A DNA stretch of 32,549 nt, taken from Lingula anatina (taxonomy: Eukaryota; Brachiopoda; Lingulata; Lingulida; Lingulidae). Below are positions 11,768 to 24,700 of this stretch, in pieces. Under the pieces are notes generated by a model, which was not told the origin of the DNA, did no database searches, and saw nothing but the letters and a program-made list of their open reading frames with translations. The position numbers and the translations under genes were made by a program. Positions within the stretch are counted from its first letter, which is position 1, and the number at the start of each line of letters is the position of its first letter. The stretch covers positions 312,001-344,549 of the forward strand of contig NW_019775490.1 in the NCBI RefSeq assembly GCF_001039355.2, written 5' to 3'.

Positions 11768-14700
11768 TGGAGTACATGCGTAGTCACCCTGAACACAGTA
11801 GCCAGTGACCAGTCTTCACTGAGTCTTGAGGGAATAATTTGGTGCTTTATGGGAGGTGAGACCCCATTAAGATAATTAGATAATTTGTCTCCTGCTGTAA
11901 GGAACAGCAGCTAGATTTGCCCCTGACTTGATGTGCCAGTTAGAAGTCACTCAGGTGTGAAAGTAGTGCCTAATCTACTGACTGTAATGAGAATGAATCA
12001 GTGCGCTGTTATGTAGCAGGGAATCAAAACACTCCATCTTGTCTTATTGATTTGGCAATATCTCTTTTATAATAAAACATTATTGGTGTCTACAACTAGA
12101 CTAACTTTGTAATGCTGAATCAGTTTAATCTGACAACGATTTGAGACTATGCCAAGTATTCTAAAAAGTTAGTCTACTTGTGAATGTGACTATATAAGTA
12201 TTCCACTGTGATGATGTGCCATTTAGTATTCTTGTTCTGTGCAGTGGAATCAAAGCAATGTGTCTTGTGCTGGCTGACCTGACTGCTCCAGACAGTGTAA
12301 TTAGGTGTTAGGCCATTCAATCTGTGCCTCTGCCCTCCAGAACCTCTGGCTGCTAATGTCTAGTGTCCAAGCACATTACTGACTGTGCACTAAATAGATG
12401 CTAAATTTATGATGAGAATTTGATTCTGGATTTGATATGGATACTTTAAAAAAATCATTTTGATCCTCATTCGCTTTTATTTGTATCCATTTCATATTTT
12501 GACCTTTTTGATAAAGAGCTAGCTCATAAGAGTAGTTTAAGCATGACTGATAATGTGCAATATGTAAAAACATCTGAATCATGACATGCTGTCAAACTTC
12601 ATGGGCTGTAACTTATCATTCTTCAACTAGAGAAAATGATCCATGCAGAATTGAGTTAGTTAATGGACATCTTTTTTTTTTTTACTACATGTACAATTCG
12701 TTTCCTGGAGGAGACTACTCTAAGACTGAATAAAAACCTTCTAGGCCCTTGTTGTTCCCTAATTTAGTAAAATGGACACCATAAAAACTACGCCTTTCCA
12801 TGCCAGCAGATGGTCAAACTGTTTAGTGCTTAATTCCTAGAGTTCTGAGAGTTCAGGCAGGTTCCAAGACCTCCAGGAATTACAAAGTTTACCTTGTGGG
12901 ACGTAAATTGTGAGCTTATGTTTCACGTAGGGTTGACCACTTGTGCAGATCAAAATGAAAACATCTCCCAATGTGGATTCTGTTGAGTATGTCAATGCAG
13001 TCTGCTATTTCCTGTTAAAATAGCTGATTAAAGAATGCAGAAGTTGAAAGATAAATGGACTCTACCCACACAGCTGCGGAAGTAATTATTTAAAAAGATC
13101 AGATACTTACTGACCACAGGGAGGATTTGGAGTTAAAATTGTTTGCATTTACCTGGTTAGAATATTACTACATATGGTTATGTGGTCTGCTTGTATGCAC
13201 ACAATTTTAAATTGAAAATAGTCACTGTTATATTTCTGAGGATAGGATACAGGCTTTAGTGCTGCTGTGTGGTTTATTTGAAAATTAAACCTTGTCTGAC
13301 ATAGAAATTTGTTACATGTAGCTTGAGGCAGTGTAAGAAAAGGGCAGTTTATTTCTCATATTTAAAGGGTTAATTTGGTTCTGCAGCAGTGCACTGGAAT
13401 GTCACGTAAGGTACTTCTAAGGTGCAAAGCATGTGTATATATTGGGGGCATGTGATCTCCCGGACCCTGCTGATACTTTCAACCTTTCTAAAGCAAACTA
13501 CCATTAAGTCTGTATACTTTATTTTCATATGTTATAATTGGGTTTGCTTACACCTTTTTGGCCTCATCATCCAGGCCAACTGGGTTAAGGGCGGAGGCTT
13601 GCTACTGTGACTTACATGTCCCATCCTCTTGACAGCCTCCTTAATCTTCCTCTCAGCTAATGAGTATTAAACTTGAAATGTCTGCAATAAACTATTTTGG
13701 GATACTTTTTATTGTGCAGTGGCAGATACAAACATCAGACATTTTTGGTTCTTAAAGATGAGCAGAATTTTTCTTAAAAGAGACTTTTGTTACTGGATGA
13801 TCTATTTCTGAATAAACTTCGAAAGACTATCACCTAGATGATTATTTCTATTTGGGTTCACCCTGTGTGGTAGCTTTAGGCCAAATGCTAAATATAGTCT
13901 AATTTGGCTGGGGAAGTGTAAAATATGTTACAGTATTTCAGCCAATTTTATCTTTGATATATTTCAGCATTTTGATTTGGCCTGAATATGCCAGTTATTT
14001 GGTTGCAAATTTTATTCTTGAGAACCCAGTGTATCAGCCCAGATGTCTGCTCTGCCAATGTCCTTAAATTGCACCACCACACCAGTATAAGTTCCCAGTC
14101 AGTGTCCCTTTGTGTGATTGACTTATTACCAGTGATTATATCCATTGGGCTTGCTTTTGACCAGGAGTATTCTTGTACAAACTTAAAGCACCTGATATAA
14201 GGCCGTCACATTGAGTTGTGACATGGAGCCTTCTCATGTGTCGATATAATCTTGCAGTTATCTTTGATCAATTTTTCTCTTCACTTTAACTACTGGTGGC
14301 ATGATTGATTTAGGACATTAATTTCCATCATGTTTTTTTCCTCTGGAGAATGAGAGTTTACTAACACAAAGATATAAATAATTTCTTAATGTGTTATTTC
14401 TTCATTTTACTGGGTATCAAAGTGCCCATAAGATGGCATAACGTGTGTTAACTGTAGGAGGAGATTTATAGGTGGTCAGGAAGGGAGCAAAAATGTTATT
14501 ACAAACTGCCTAACATATCCTACTCTATTAGAAAGCCACATGCACTCTCGGGACCCTTTTAGTGTAGTGGTCTGCAAAATAGATCTAGAGGATGAAATCA
14601 ATCAGAGCTAACGTACAGTAATGATGCCCAGGAAAAAAATGTCCAGAATATGAAATACAGTAAACAAAGACAAAGCTGTGGATGGAAATGGCTCCGTTTT

Positions 14701-16302
14701 TGTCAAAGATTATGGAGGAAGGTCGTGAGAATTCTGGAGAATTTCTTAATTTTAAGCTCTGGTGGTTTTTTAGGTAATGATTGATTGTATGCTTCCCATG
14801 TGCTCTCCTTTGTTTATAGACAGAGTACAATAGCATGGTTTGCAGATGTGTTTGCTGTCTGTTGCTTTGTCATTGCTCAGACTTCAGCTGTTAAATGATG
14901 ATTTAGCCAGGCTAACAAGAATATACTCAGTAGTCCTTTATAATAGTCACCTTTTTTCCAGGGCTGCTCAGTTAATAATGTATACAACTTGACTTATAAA
15001 AAATATCTTTCTCTATCAAGGCAAATATTTTCTTACTTCATTTACCCACTGTTAAAGAAGAACATTAATACTTTTCTGAGCAAAGCAAATCCCAAAATTT
15101 TAAAAACGGTTATTCCGGAAGACATTACTGATTGATATATTTTCTAAATATATAAAAGACATAAATTTCTTATCTTGTTATTTTTGTTTGTATATTTATT
15201 AGATGTGGCATTTACTAGGGTTAGGTTTTAGAGGCCTGAAAATTGTTACTTATCTGTTTAAATGTTTATTGCCCATTTACAATCTCAGTATTTTTGTACA
15301 GTGTTCAAGCAATTGTAGGCATCAGAACATTTTAACATTAGATTTCTTTGAACGTCTGAATGTCTAATAAAAAGAAAAGAAAAAAATGCACATTTTTGCC
15401 CATTTTCCGACAGATTGGATGGAGTTGGGTGTTTTTTGTACTACTGGATATATTGTTGTAACCCCATTAGGTAGAGCAAACTTGGAACCACTTTTCTCAG
15501 CTGGTGCTGATAACAAACAGATACAACACATTCCCAGCACAGTAGCATAAAACAGACTACCATGTTACACTGGGTGAGGAACTCGGTGCTCAGTGAATGC
15601 TCTATTGTGTCTCAGTTGATCCCCACCAGCATACTGTGTCCCTGTATTAGTCAAGCACCTGTTTTTTTTTAGTGGCATTGAGATAACAAAGTTTGCCTCT
15701 CTTTGGTAGGATGTTCTGAGCATAGTTGATTACTCAGATGACTAGCAAGGGGCTGACTGTGTCTGTCTGGGGCTGGTTTAGTGTGAAATGATGTGGAGAG
15801 AAGCATGACAAGAATACTGTCATGTAATATTACACAGTTTTACAGTTGATAACCTGCTAACAGATGTGAGAACTTAGCTATTGCTCTCCCCATCAAAATC
15901 TGTTAATTTCAGCAGTGCAGAGATTGATTCACTGTATTGAGCAGTGCTACTTTGTCATTAGACTTAAACTGGGTGTGAAATTGTTTGTTTAATCAGTCAT
16001 GAAACCCTTATTTATATTGTTGCATGTTCGAAACTGCACATTTTAAATCTAAAGATTTAGAGGTTACAAAAGATACATTTTTAAGGCATTAACTCATTGA
16101 ATGATGCACATGTTCAGAATTCTTCCCAAAGAATATTTTGTATAGAATTAAAACTGAAACCTTTATGTTAATATGGTTTTATCTTTGAAACATTTAAATA
16201 TTATATCCCAATACCTTTAGGCTTCCATATGTTTTCAGTATAACATGTAAGGCTTAGTGCAAAGTTAGTGGTATATTTCTAGAAATATTGTGTTAATACT
16301 TA

Positions 16303-16474
16303 CAGACCCGTAGCCAGGGGGGGGGGGTTTGGGGGGAACGAAAGAACCGCCCCTTTTGCTGGGAAAAGGTCCACTCTGGGTAAAATTTGATCTAGGTACA
16401 TGCAGTTTTTATGGGAAAAGGTCCAATTTTTCAGAAAAAGAACCCCCCTTTTGAAATTGCTGGCTACGGGCCTG
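16303..16474 (+). mobile_element. MITE family A, copy 4 (best preserved)
   Basis: A 172-bp unit with termini CAGACCCGTAGCCAG (16303-16317) and CTGGCTACGGGCCTG (16460-16474). It is flanked by the direct repeat TACTTA (16297-16302 and 16475-16480), a candidate target-site duplication; ACTT or TA are equally allowed because the ends can be shifted. The interior includes a G-run, GGGAAAAGGTCCACTCTGG, AATTTGATCTAGGTACATG, a second GGGAAAAGGTCC and a C-run. An internal inverted symmetry is visible, with G-run near the left end and C-run near the right end. No coding capacity. Confidence 0.88.
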
Positions 16475-19400
16475 TACTTACGACATTTTTGTAAAAATTT
16501 TGTATGGTAAATATTTTCTTGTTTTGGATATTTGCAAAGAAATAGCAAAAGACCTTGCAGGTATTCCCATATATCTGTTTCGTCAAGGAAATGCAAAGCA
16601 TGTCTTGCCCCACATTCCTACATTTGTCAGATTACCTGTAAAGTGGTATAAAAAAGCCAGTGCCGTCTAGTACATTCCATTTTACTAAGAAGATACAATA
16701 AAAAGATTTGAGGGTACAGGTCAAATTGCTTCAACCTTTCCACCCATCCTGATTTATTCATAATCTTTTCCCCCAATGTGACATACTATTCTTATACAGT
16801 ACCAGTATTCATTTAACTTGATTGGCGGTGCAGGTTGACTTTGAGGACTGATTCCAGCAGGGTGATACCTTCTTGTGTTTGTGTCTCAGTACCTTAAAAA
16901 GAAAATTATGAAGAATCATATGTACTGAGTATTATGGCTAATAGTATTTGTTTATAAAATAAATGTAACAGCTTTTCTAGTAAAAACATTGGGTTTAGCT
17001 AGGTTCGGTTTATCAGTTGAAGAAACAAAGTCTGATGTTGGTTTCCCCACAGGTGGTAAGTAGAGCCTTGTGCTGGATCCTGTTGCCTTTTATTGGAAGC
17101 TAAGAATCATCACATTGCATTTTATTACAGGCCTCACAGCGTTGGAAATGTTTCTTTCTTTGACTTTTCTTCAGTCATTTCAATTTGAGACTTAGTGATG
17201 CATTTCTTTTTGACATTTTTGGATCAGTTTAAAAAGTCAGATCATGTTTTATTGAAAATGTTTGCTCTACTGGAATCTATAATTTAGACATTGATGGATC
17301 ATTTTAAGAAAATCACAGGTATACTGATTTTGAGGTGAATAAACTTGTTGTAGGTAAAGATTATAGTTTGATGTTAGCACTTCATTTTGATCAGAATGAA
17401 GGGATGTTAGTGAAGGTGGCAGTGTGCTGAGGGGCATTCAGGCATTGTGTGTACCTGTATATGATGTGGTTGGAATGGTGGGCAGACTTTCTGTAATGTC
17501 ACTTCCCTGACATCCACTGTGAACATGACGACTGCAGTGTAAAGTATATCTCATAATAACAGCATGTTGCTGGCGCTAAAAAAGTTTTTCATTCCAGCTA
17601 CTACTGAAGGTTGTATGTTTCTTATAATTATGCCCTATAGCTTGCACATGAAAGGATGAAAAAAACCTATTTGACTAGCTTCCAGGGCAGAAACTTATGA
17701 AATAGTTGGTATATTTCCCCAGATCTGTACTTGTAGGACATAGAAGAAAGCAGATAAAAGTCATTTTCCTCAGCACATGATGCATCAAAATATACAATAT
17801 TAGTCATATATAGTTAGAATACTTAAAAATCCAGAAAAAAAGTCACCTGCCTTGGTTGTGCAGTGAGAATTCTGTTAAGAATACACATTCATCTCAAGCT
17901 TATCCTGGAGATTCAGATATTTATTAGTTCCATGTCATGTTGAAGATGCTAGTTTGAATACTGGTATATTTGTGCAAGACATTTTACATACATGTAAATG
18001 ACACCCAGGTACATTAATAGAGGTGATCTAAGGTGATCGGATGTTCTCACTTAGAATTGTGATCCAGGTTTTGTATTGTGGTTAAGCTGAGGTGAGTGGT
18101 CGGTTCAATTGCCGGCAGCGTGTTTTAAGAGGCACCCACATGATTGTTTGATTTGTAAAAACATGTCAGGCACACCTCTGCATTTACCCTTCTGATTGAG
18201 TCCAGTGGATATCCTTTGTTACCGAGGTGTTAAAGGAGAAGTCATGTCTTTTTTCAATCTGCTATGTATAACACGTTTTCTTCAGCCAAGGTCTACTGCA
18301 AGTCTGGTCTTTTGTAGTAGAAACATAAATAGTAAATATTTTTCTTTTCAGTGCATTTTTATGGAAGGAATATTAGAAAGTAGTGATAACAGATATGCAG
18401 TATTTTACTGCAGGAAGCCAGCTATGCAGTCAGCCATAGTTACTCAAAGAAATCAAGCTTTTCAATTAAATGCTATAATGACCATCTTTGAAACTATTCA
18501 GTTTTCTGTAGTATTGCTTTAGGCAAGAGAGGTAATGGATACTTAGTTATGTCTCTGTTAAACAAACTGGGCATGGGCATTTGAATTTTTTTCTTTAGCA
18601 TTTTTTCTTGCCATGTGATCCTGTATTGGGAAACAGGAAGAGACATTGTCAGTTATCAGTGGAGTTGTTGACCCATGTGAAGGGAATTATGTTTCAGAGG
18701 TCTTCTGCTGGTGGTCTGAATCCACGTTCACAGATGCTCAGGAAAAGTAATTTGTGTTAGCCCAGGAGAATCCTCATCTGTGCATCTGTGCTTTTGCATT
18801 ATAGATTTATTATAAACTAACAGGCTCTGTTACTGTACTCCCATTGATTATAGAATGCCAGCTATTTCATGAGTGAAAGCATGTATGATAAACAATTTAT
18901 ATTTGTTGCTATTTTTTAACATTTAATGTCTAACCTGGACATTTTATCATGAAGATGCTGGGTTCAATGTGGGAGGTTAGATTTGACCATCTTGTTTTGG
19001 AAATGTCTTTCAAAATGTTTTTGTAACTGAGAAATTGATTTGGAATGTAAGTAATGGTGGTTAATTTGTATCTTCTTAACAACAAAATGTTTACCCTTGG
19101 CTGAGTGAGACACAAGTTGTGTTTAGAAATGAAAGGATGGTTTGCTCAGCCCAGGTAGTCACATCAAGTCTGTCATAAAAATAAACAAACAACTGCTTTG
19201 AAAGCAATTTTACAATGACAATAATTGAATAAATTGACAGCAGTGAGTGAAACCTGAATCAAGACAGGAAAATGTATCCTGAACAGTGCAAATTAATGGA
19301 TTCACTCTTTTACTAAATAAGAAACAAAATCTTGTATTAGGATTGCCTGTGACCCATTATAACATAACATCTGCTCTCCAAGTCCACCACTGAGTTAAGT

Positions 19401-19547
19401 TACCTATCCCAAAATGAATGCCCGTCAGCATATCATACCTAACCAGGTTTGTGTGGACGGTTACTGACCATCTGGTCATCTGGATAGTATGTCCTGACTG
19501 TCAGGTGTGCAAGACACCTGCTCTTTCGGAACTTCACCACAGTCATG

Positions 19548-19790
19548 CTTTTAACTCTGAGGAACATGTACACAAAATGAATGGGATCAGTATTACAATT
19601 CTTTTACTCCAAGGAATCATTTCACAGAATGACTTGAGTCGTATTAATCATTCTTTTAGCACTAAGATGGCTAAAATAATCAGAGCCAACCTCTTAACTT
19701 TGAAGGATATTTACTGTATACAAAGACAAAGTGACTTGAATCATTACAGAAATCCTCTTAACTCAAGGGACATTTTTTGTGCAGACTGAT
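19548..19790. repeat. Diverged tandem array with ~52-bp period
   Basis: A lead motif CTTTTAACTC / CTCTTAACTC starts at 19548, 19601, 19653, 19691 and 19755. In several units it is followed by an AAGGAA-type motif and then TGACTTGA(G)TC, which appears at 19630 and 19731. Spacings are 53, 52, then 38 and 64 (together about two periods), so units have gained or lost short pieces. An open frame runs across most of it, but its length comes from the repeat and it has no domain I recognise. Confidence 0.5.
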
Positions 19791-21156
19791 CAAATTTGAT
19801 GAGTTTCTAATGCATGAGGGAGTACATTATTTAGATGAACTTTAAATTTTTCAAATATGTCTTTAGTATGGTATCAACAAATTGTGTGAAATTGACGACA
19901 TTGTGCTTGTTCATGAAAGATATTGTCTGACAACTTTAGCCTTGGACTTTGGTATGCAATCTGTTCTGTACACATAATGTAGACATATCTATGAGGGGGA
20001 TCTCAAGGGTAAGAACGTATTAAAATGATTACCTTCTTAATCCTGTAGAAAACTCAAAGAATCCATGGTCTAGAACTTCTAGACCTGAAGAATATTTACT
20101 TGATTCAGTTGATAGCTGTTGGCTATTAAGCTGACCAGCTGTGAGAGAAATAAACAAGGACCAGCTTCATTTCACTTGCTTTGCAATTAATGTGTGAAAA
20201 AAAAATCAACATTTCAATCAACTTCATATTAGACAGTCTGCAGTTCGAAATAATATAGTTTTGTCCAGCAAATTCCTTTTGGTCTTTGGGGAGATTAAGA
20301 TTTCAGTGTTAAGAAGCCAGCACCTGTTGTTCAAATGTAAAAAAAGAAAACATTTGTTTTTTACTTTCATAATAAGTGTTTTTATAAGGACTCTTCTGTC
20401 TGACTAACACTCTCAGTGTTGTGCATGCTAATGTGTGCTGACTTCAGTTTCACTTAAACTTACACTTAAGATAGCAATCATCAAATTTAACCAATTTGAA
20501 ATGTCTGATGGAGTTGTTCTTCAGATTCTATAATCAGATATGGGGAAGAAAAACAAGTTAGGTCAACCAAAAAATTCGGAAGTGGTTCTAATTCTGAACA
20601 AATGTTTTGCTCTGTATCAGGTCCACTGCTGGCATAGGCAATTGTGTCTTTTGCCTTCATAGTAACCTGCTTCAGAGAAGTTGCCTGCTTGAAACATACT
20701 TCAAATGAGGGACTTCAAAGAGCCCCTATTAATGTCAGTTGGCTCATGGTAGTGCTACACTTAGCCACAGTGGCAAAGATTTTCATGGTCATTAAATGTT
20801 CAGAATTGTCTATTGAAAAACTTTTATGACACATGACATGAAGGCTACCATTAGAGATAATTAGGCAGTGCCTTTTTATTACCAGTTGACATAAGAAAAC
20901 CCACAAACATCATTTGAAGCTTTGCTGATTAATGTATTTTTAGTTTGAGCTAAACATATTGAGTTATGGTTAATAGTTGATGTGTTCTTCTAATTATCAA
21001 CATTTCTCAAAAGATTTTAATTTTTTTTCATGGCATCTATTTATGAATTTCTTGAAATATGTATATTGAAATAATTGATTTTGACCATTTTTATCAGAAA
21101 AGATCACATGTAATTGCTGAAACATGTTATGTATATTTATACTTTCTTTGTTTCAG

Positions 21157-21707
21157 AACCTAGGGAGTCAGACTTACTACAAGCAATTGATGTGAGGCCA
21201 TTAACACCCCATGTAACATTCATTAGTGGATTTGATGGCTATCCAGCTTTCCAGATCAAGCATAATGCAGACATTCAGAAACCAGTGTTATCATATCTAC
21301 CTAAAGTTCTTTTTGCAGAATTTTCCATTCTGGTCACTGTCAAACAGTTCTCTGCAGAAGGAGGATTTTTATTTGCAGTAGTGAATCCCATGTCAAATGT
21401 CCTTCAGTTTGGATTGAATATCACAGAGGTGGTGGACGGACACCAAAATATAGTACTTATTTACACAGAGCTAGAAAAACATAAGGAGTTGGAGCCAACA
21501 GCCACTGCTATTGCCACCTTTAAGGTGCCCCAATTTGTAAAACAATGGTCGAGATTTGCAATCTTGGTTTATCAGGAGAGTATTACACTTTACTTAGACT
21601 GCGAGGAATACGAGACAGTGACCTTCGAAGACAGGAAGCCACTGATGCTCATTCCTGGATCTACGCTGTACATAGGGCAGGGCGGAGCATTTGGAGGCCA
21701 TTTCCAG
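21157..21707 (+). CDS. COL15A1/COL18A1-like: Collagen exon 1 of window: TSPN/laminin-G-like domain
   Basis: The exon follows a pyrimidine-rich acceptor ending in TTTCAG (21151-21156) and ends at CAG|GTAGGC. It starts two bases into a split codon and ends in phase 0, giving 183 complete codons. The protein has the alternating hydrophobic pattern of a laminin-G beta-sandwich. Recognisable TSPN landmarks are FDGYPAFQI near the start, [10 protein letters not shown] in the middle, QWSRFAI, then [11 protein letters not shown] and [11 protein letters not shown] near the end. One N-glycosylation sequon (NIT, in FGLNITEV) is present. The Cys in LDCEEY probably pairs with the single Cys of the next exon. 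TSPN domains of collagens bind matrix partners and heparin-like chains. Reading upstream stays open to an ATG at 21114, so an intronic start is formally possible, but the strong acceptor makes a spliced start more likely. Confidence 0.9.
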
Positions 21708-24700
21708 GTAGGCTGATTATGTGTTAATGCTGTGAAGATTAAAGAAAATGTTGAGATATTACTAAGGGTGGGTGTAGATGGGGGTTGAAGGAGGAGGCTT
21801 GGTCACTCTAATATAAAAAGACTAAAGGACTTTCTGTATTGTTCTTTCCTAGCTTTCCACCTTTAACTGTTATACATCAGTGTTGTTTGTCTTTGAAAAA
21901 AGAAAAAGAAAAAAAAACATAAGATAGGTGCAAATTTAAGCAAAGGGTTTCTTCCTCAAAAGAAGCAATTTTATGTAAGAGGCAAGGGTGTGTATCATGT
22001 TGCAATCTCAATTTTCTTGTATAATAGGCGTTATTTTTGAAGGAGTATCACTGACTGGTTAACCACCTAGCACCCACCAGGTATGAAATGCAAGATTAGC
22101 CCATATCTTAGTATGCAGACTGATAAAGATCGCCTTTCTTTATATAGTAACAGCAGTGACCTGTTTACCCCAAAAAACTTTCAGACATTCTAGGATGCTC
22201 TTGTAGACACAGCAATACTACAGTATCACGATTTGCAATAGAAATGCTATAGAAGTGATTTGAAGAGGGAGGAGAGTAGTTTTACTGTACATACAATATT
22301 ATTTGATAACTAAAGTATAATATTATTATTTGATTGTCCTGTAATAGCTGTCTGTGCTCACTTAAAAAATATATCTGATTATCAGTAACTGTTTATATTT
22401 TAACCTTTTAAGAAGTTTATAAGAACAAAGACCTTTTCAAATTAAAGAATTGAACTTGCATTATAGTTTTCTTGTTGACGTGGATGGATTTATCATTAAA
22501 AACAGGAAGTCAACATGCTACAACTGATGACCATCTTCAAGTTTTGGACATTAATTGGGAGTAACGCTGGCAAATCTGAACCTAATCATGGAGCTAATAA
22601 CTGGTGCTTCCTTGTTTTAAATGTGCCTGTTAACCTTATTAGATGTGTATGTTGCCCTTTGAGAGTGGGCAATGTTTAAGAAAGGTGGTTCCCAGATTTG
22701 GTGCCAGGATCTCCTTTGATATAATTTTACTTTTATCTTGACATTTTAGGTCAGGATTGTATATGTGCATGTGACTTGAATATGGGGGGAAACAGAGTAG
22801 GAAAGAACAGGGGCAATAAACTTCAACAGAATATAAGCATTAACCTGCTAGCTACCTGTCTGCCCTGTGTCCTGAAGTAAGACACTTCACACCTTATGCC
22901 TCTCCTTACACAGGTGTATATGTAAACTAGCTGAACTTGGTTGCAATGGAGGGAATAGCACTTTGGCTTCAAGTAGTGCAAAAAGGGAGGAAGTAGAGGG
23001 GGGTTAAGCAACGTTTTTTTAAACATTTATCTCTAGGTATTGCCTGAAAACTGTTGATAAACAGTAGTATGAATTGAAACTAGCACAGTGTGTAGGGAGC
23101 AAGGTGTGATAGACTAGGCTTTTTTTAATCCAGGGAGAATAGGAAAACTCAGTTGCTTCAGAAACTAGGGATATTCACCAGCCTTTCTAGACCCACATGG
23201 GTTGACCTGCCACAGGTAGCAAACTTTTGTAAGATATGAATAGATTTCCTCATCAGACATCACACTCATGGAGAAAAGGGTTACACATTTGTCAAAATAC
23301 TGATGCTGAAAGATTAAAGTGAGAAAATAACCTGATAGAATCTCACCAACTATTATCACCTTGAGAATCATAAATCTTTGCCTTTTGACAACATTTTGTG
23401 AGAATAAGATAAATGATAAGATCAAGGGAGCTACCAAAATATGTGCAACAGGACATTAAAAAACATGCTTTTATCACTGAATGTTATCTGACACTGTGCT
23501 AATAATTGAAGTAGTTTTATTTGCACTCTTGCCCTTAATGCAAGTAATTTTTTTAATCATATATCTGAATGGAAGATAGCGGTGTCACCAGAGCGTGCAT
23601 TTGGAATACCCATCAGGTCACAGCCTAGCTATACATCTCATTGCAGCAGTTGAGATGTTGGTGGTCCCACCTGAACACAATGGGTGAGATATGATTGGTC
23701 TGGTGGGACTGATAAAGATCTGAGATAATTGAGTGGTTGTGGATTTTAATCGGAAGAGACAGGTGACATAATTGAAGGAGGTTGGGCAGAAAATTAGGAC
23801 TTAACTGCCCAATTTAGATAAAATCCATCTGATAAACCCTCCAATTTCCCATATGTGTTAGCCATATGGCAGCTCAGCATGACAGGCATTCCAAGATAGA
23901 GATGTCTGAACTGAAACATTTTATGCACTATATACCTGTAATTAGGTCTTTGAATGTGTAGATTTTATTCAACAATTTTTCATTTTTTTCTGTCTGAAAG
24001 TAATTATCTGAATGTCTAGAACTTGCTTCAAAAATAGAAATTAAAAAAAAAAAGAATTACTAGGTATTTTTTACTTTACAGCTAGGTACCTGTTGTGTGT
24101 GTGTGTGGGCATTACTAGAATGCCAAAAATTACAATTTAAATCAGGCAACATAAGGTCTGTGTTTATGTGTGGATTGAGGATGTCTTCCAGACAAATTGA
24201 TGAAGCAGTAGGTTGTTTAGCGAGGGTGTGACTATTGCCTTGGTAGACAGCTTGATTAATGCCATTGCCCCACTAAGGTGCTATGTTACATAGGTGGAAG
24301 TTTGCCAGCTTTTAATAAACAAGAGACCTGTCTTATTGCCTGAGTTTTTTTTTACCTTTTTGTCCTTTCGCATATTTGTCTACAGTAAATATTTAATTCT
24401 TTCAAATTTCTCAAATTTAGAGAGACTTTCTTTAAGTTTTTTTCTATTTGGTATATATAAAAAAGACAATTTTTTGATGTGCCAAACTCATGCAATTTTA
24501 TAGTTTGTTCATAAATTTCTGAGTTCATTCATAATGGTATGTGAATCTATACGTATTCAATACAGGTACTGGTACATCAATCAGTTATTTGCACATATTT
24601 TAGTAGGCAAATGTTATTGAGTTTTTTTTTTTCAGATTTTGTTGTTTATATCATCTTTTATCAATATGCTTTATTATTTACAGGGAGCTGTGCAAGAACT

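Larger units (their letters stand above)
1..21156 (+). other. Long non-coding stretch: first intron or intron plus 5' flank of the collagen gene
   Basis: No stretch here shows coding character: open frames are at most about 120 codons, have no recognisable domain and mostly overlap repeats or AT-rich DNA. The first collagen exon needs an upstream donor in phase 1, with a signal peptide exon, and I could not identify one; it may be a short exon hidden here or lie beyond the window. CpG is scarce throughout, and I see no CpG-rich promoter-like block. The parts I can name are the microsatellites, minisatellite, foldback element, four related inverted-repeat elements and the diverged tandem array listed separately. 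The rest is unique-looking AT-rich sequence. Confidence 0.6.

Noticed and set aside
18060-18125. tRNA-derived SINE, from GGTCGGTTCAATTGCC resembling a B box with GTGGTTAAGCTGAGG upstream resembling an A box
   Set aside because: Both boxes deviate from consensus, no terminal repeat or tail is evident and no second copy was seen.
18196-18522. 108-codon open frame on the + strand
   Set aside because: No recognisable domain, no supporting splice or promoter context, AT-rich composition like its surroundings; not collagen-like.
19418-19789. 123-codon open frame on the + strand
   Set aside because: It mostly covers the diverged tandem array; the open length follows from the repeat and the translation has no domain signature.
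23640-23715. Possible hairpin from GGTCCCACC and GGTGGGACT
   Set aside because: Only about 9 bp pair across a long loop; too weak to call a feature.
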